Source: an uncultured bacterium (GTDB lineage: Bacteria; Actinomycetota; Coriobacteriia; Coriobacteriales; Atopobiaceae). From it: 7,353 nucleotides of DNA. A program made the translations under genes and the position numbers. Shown one piece after another: positions 5,476 through 7,353 of this stretch. Where the stretch lies: assembly GCA_905214175.1 (NCBI GenBank), contig CAJMLD010000073.1, forward strand, positions 1 through 7,353. Direction: 5' to 3'. Below the pieces are notes generated by a model. The model had not been told where the DNA came from. It saw nothing but the letters and a program-made list of their open reading frames with translations, and made no database searches. Positions within the stretch are counted from its first letter, which is position 1, and every line of letters starts with the position of its first letter.

Positions 5476-7107
5476 CTACTCTGCCGCCGCTGTTGCTGCG
5501 GCAGCGCTTGTCTCGTTGGCGGCGTCTGCGGCGTTAGCGCGGAAGAACCTCGCTCGCATGGCCATGTCTTCAGGGACGCGCATGGTGAGGAGCGTGGTGT
5601 GGTCGAAGGCGCGCGTCTGACGCACGGCCACGACCTCCGCCTCGCAGACGGGCGCGCCGTCGCGGCCCAGCGCCACGCCACGGTCGCCCTTGGCGGGCAC
5701 GGGAAGGAACTCGTACGGGAGGGTGACGTCGGCATAGCCCTCCTCGTCCTTCTCGTCCACCAGGAAGATGGCCTGGCCGGGGCAGGAGGCCACGCACATG
5801 CCGCAACCGATGCAGGTGGAGTTGGGCTCGACGGCGGGGAGCTGCGTGATGTGGTCGCCCACCTTGATGCAGTGCTTGGGGCACGCGTCCTGGCAGGGGT
5901 TGCAGGGGATGTTCTGCGTACATTCGATCACGGGGTGGATGCCCACGCGCCGAGTGACGCCGGGGAAGCGGCCGATCTCGTCATCTGCCACGTAACCGCG
6001 CTCAAGCAGGCTGGTCGAGACGGGGATGCCCTCCTCGGTGACGGTCACGAGCTTGCCGCGGTTCTTGGGGGCGAACATGCCCTGGCGCAGGCCGTCGAGA
6101 GCGGCGTCGTTGGCCGCAACGGCCTCGTCCATCTCGGACTTGTCAATGAAGCCCAGGTACTCGGCGGCGGCGAGGCCGGCGATGCGTCCCTCAATCATGG
6201 CCGAGGACGCCTCCTCGATGCCCGAGACGTCACCCGCGGCAAAGATGCCCGGGGTGCTCGTCTCGCCAAGGTCGTCCACCACGGGGACCTGGCCGCCCTT
6301 CTTGCGGTCGTCCACAACCTTGCAGCCGTCCATCTTGAAGAGCTGAGACATGGGCGAGAGGCCAACGGCCACGCAGATGGTATCGACGTCGAAGTGCTTC
6401 TCAGTACCGGGGACAAACTGGAAGTGGCTGTCCACCTGGGCGATTGTGACGCCGGTCACATGGTCGGTGCCCTCCGCGCGCTTGATGGTGTGCGAGAGGT
6501 AGAAGGGCACGCCGGTGCGCGCGACCTTTGCCGCGTGCACGCCGTAGCCGCCTACGCGCGGGGCCGCGTCGACGAGCGCCACCACATCGCAGCCGGCCTG
6601 CTTGAGCTGGTAGCTCACGACCAGGCCCACGTTGCCGGTGCCAAGCATGAGCACGCGCTCGCCGGGGCGCACGCCGTGGAGGTTCATCATGGTCTGGGCC
6701 GCGCCTGCGCCAATGACACCGGGGAGCGTCCAGCCCTCGAAGGTCACCATATTCTCGGCTGCGCCGGTGGCAATAACGATGGCGTCGGCCTTGTGGTGAG
6801 AGACCTCCTCGCCCTCGCGGACGACGACCTCTTTGTCCTGGTAGAGGCCAATGACCGTGGAGTCCAGGCGAATGTCAACGCCAAGACGGGCGGCCTCGGC
6901 CATGAGCTCCTCGCCAATGACAAAGCCGCGGACCTTGGCGTGGTGCTCCTTGGAGCCAAAGAACTTATGGATCTGCTTGAAGAGCTGGCCGCCGGGGCGG
7001 GAGTTCTCGTCGAAGACGGTCACGTGCGCTCCACGCTTGGCCGCCTCGATGGCGGCAGACATGCCAGCCGGGCCTGCGCCCACAACGATGAGGTCGGTGC
7101 GGTTCAT
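5476..7107 (-). CDS. FAD/NAD-type oxidoreductase with 2[4Fe-4S] ferredoxin domain (opine oxidase alpha-like subunit)
   Basis: Large flavoprotein of 543 residues, the probable electron-accepting partner of the DAO subunit. Order of elements: FAD-binding GAGPAG (10-15), an ATG segment (113-115), a second nucleotide-binding motif GTGNVG (156-161), the FAD-contacting TPGIFAAGDVSG (285-296), then a ferredoxin-like insert. Its cysteines are 396, 402, 405, 409-Pro and 432, 435, 438, 442-Pro. The second set is the classic CxxCxxCxxxCP; in the first set the leading gap is five residues instead of two. Aerobic relatives (OoxA, HcnB) carry a BFD domain instead, which here is the next gene. The tail (520-543) is alanine-rich and looks unstructured. 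The ATG at 7107 overlaps the preceding stop as ATGA and has AAGGGAGG 6 bases upstream. Whether it binds NAD(P), a second flavin or ATP at the second site cannot be decided. Anaerobic electron transfer to a ferredoxin or quinone pool is inference. Confidence 0.92.
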   Translation of the reverse strand: MNRTDLIVVGAGPAGMSAAIEAAKRGAHVTVFDENSRPGGQLFKQIHKFFGSKEHHAKVRGFVIGEELMAEAARLGVDIRLDSTVIGLYQDKEVVVREGEEVSHHKADAIVIATGAAENMVTFEGWTLPGVIGAGAAQTMMNLHGVRPGERVLMLGTGNVGLVVSYQLKQAGCDVVALVDAAPRVGGYGVHAAKVARTGVPFYLSHTIKRAEGTDHVTGVTIAQVDSHFQFVPGTEKHFDVDTICVAVGLSPMSQLFKMDGCKVVDDRKKGGQVPVVDDLGETSTPGIFAAGDVSGIEEASSAMIEGRIAGLAAAEYLGFIDKSEMDEAVAANDAALDGLRQGMFAPKNRGKLVTVTEEGIPVSTSLLERGYVADDEIGRFPGVTRRVGIHPVIECTQNIPCNPCQDACPKHCIKVGDHITQLPAVEPNSTCIGCGMCVASCPGQAIFLVDEKDEEGYADVTLPYEFLPVPAKGDRGVALGRDGAPVCEAEVVAVRQTRAFDHTTLLTMRVPEDMAMRARFFRANAADAANETSAAAATAAAE

Positions 7108-7353
7108 CGCGCGCCTCCCTTCTCGCCAGCGGCGGTCGCTACGTCGTCGAAGGGCATCGCCGTGGCGCCGTACTGTGTCTGGACGCGCATGCCCTCTGCG
7201 AGCGGCGTCATGCAGGTGCGCACGTTGGGCACGCCGTCGACCACCATCACGCAGTCGGTGCAGCGGCCGATGGCGCAGAAGATGCCGCGCGGCTCGTGGC
7301 GTTTGGCGGTGTAGCGGTGCACCTTGACGCCGGCTGCGCTCAAAGCGACGGCG
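7104..7353 (-). CDS. Plant-type [2Fe-2S] ferredoxin-like subunit (5' end outside window)
   Basis: C-terminal part of a small [2Fe-2S] protein of the HcnA / sarcosine oxidase alpha N-terminal type (Fer2_4). The cluster motif is intact: GIFCAIGRCTDC supplies three cysteines (C, four residues, C, two residues, C) and the fourth follows 12 residues later in NVRTCMTP. The preceding VHRYTAKRHEPRG is the expected lead-in for the family. The frame stays open to the right edge. A TTG at 7343 is possible as a start but would cut into the conserved fold, so the real start almost certainly lies beyond the window. The C-terminal tail after the last cysteine is about 35 residues. Its stop overlaps the ATG of the large flavoprotein, so the two are co-translated and most likely form subunits of one complex. 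Confidence 0.9.
   Translation of the reverse strand, partial: AVALSAAGVKVHRYTAKRHEPRGIFCAIGRCTDCVMVVDGVPNVRTCMTPLAEGMRVQTQYGATAMPFDDVATAAGEKGGAR

Noticed and set aside
5599..7314. A 571-codon open frame on the plus strand
   Set aside because: Same explanation: in register opposite the large flavoprotein gene, with shadow-like composition and no domain.
7341..7343. TTG as the start of the [2Fe-2S] protein
   Set aside because: The frame stays open to the window edge and the family has a conserved N-terminal strand region before this point, so the gene is partial.

Overview
The window is GC-rich (roughly two thirds G+C by eye) and all eight recognisable genes lie on the minus strand, so transcription runs from position 7353 towards position 1. 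The codon style, the anaerobe-type iron-sulfur flavoprotein and the gene content suggest a high-GC anaerobic actinobacterium, most likely of the Coriobacteriia (Olsenella/Atopobium/Collinsella-like). That assignment is an inference; no marker gene is present. No RNA genes, CRISPR arrays, insertion sequences or transposases were seen. No gene-free stretch exceeds 155 bases.

Region A (7353 to 4012): four tightly packed genes, with a 4-base ATGA overlap, an 11-base gap and an 11-base overlap between them. They encode a plant-type [2Fe-2S] protein (5' end outside the window), a FAD/NAD-type flavoprotein with an inserted 2[4Fe-4S] ferredoxin domain, a free-standing BFD-like [2Fe-2S] protein, and a DAO-family FAD oxidoreductase. 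Together they match the parts list of the heteromeric amino-acid/imino-acid/opine dehydrogenases (octopine/nopaline oxidase, HcnABC, D-hydroxyproline dehydrogenase, heterotetrameric sarcosine oxidase relatives). The arrangement differs from the classic aerobic one: BFD is a separate gene and the large flavoprotein has gained a ferredoxin domain.

Region B (3975 to 2848): an ornithine cyclodeaminase/mu-crystallin family protein, 36 bases after the DAO gene and probably in the same operon. It is longer than the usual family member and lacks the catalytic Asp expected of a true ornithine cyclodeaminase.

Region C (2692 to 1838): an AraC-family regulator of the 'PDGC' N-terminal type. It follows a 155-base gap that carries a cluster of CAGGC/GCCTG half-sites.

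Region D (1733 to 1): a PII signal-transduction protein followed after 10 bases by an APC-family amino acid permease that runs off the left edge. PII normally pairs with the ammonium channel AmtB, so a PII-APC pair is unusual. This PII also carries changes in the 2-oxoglutarate pocket.

Working model (inference): an amino acid, amine or opine enters through the APC permease under PII control. It is oxidised by the multi-subunit flavoprotein, with electrons passing through several Fe-S centres, and the imine/keto product is handled by the ornithine-cyclodeaminase-like protein. The AraC-type regulator may respond to the substrate. The substrate cannot be read from the sequence.
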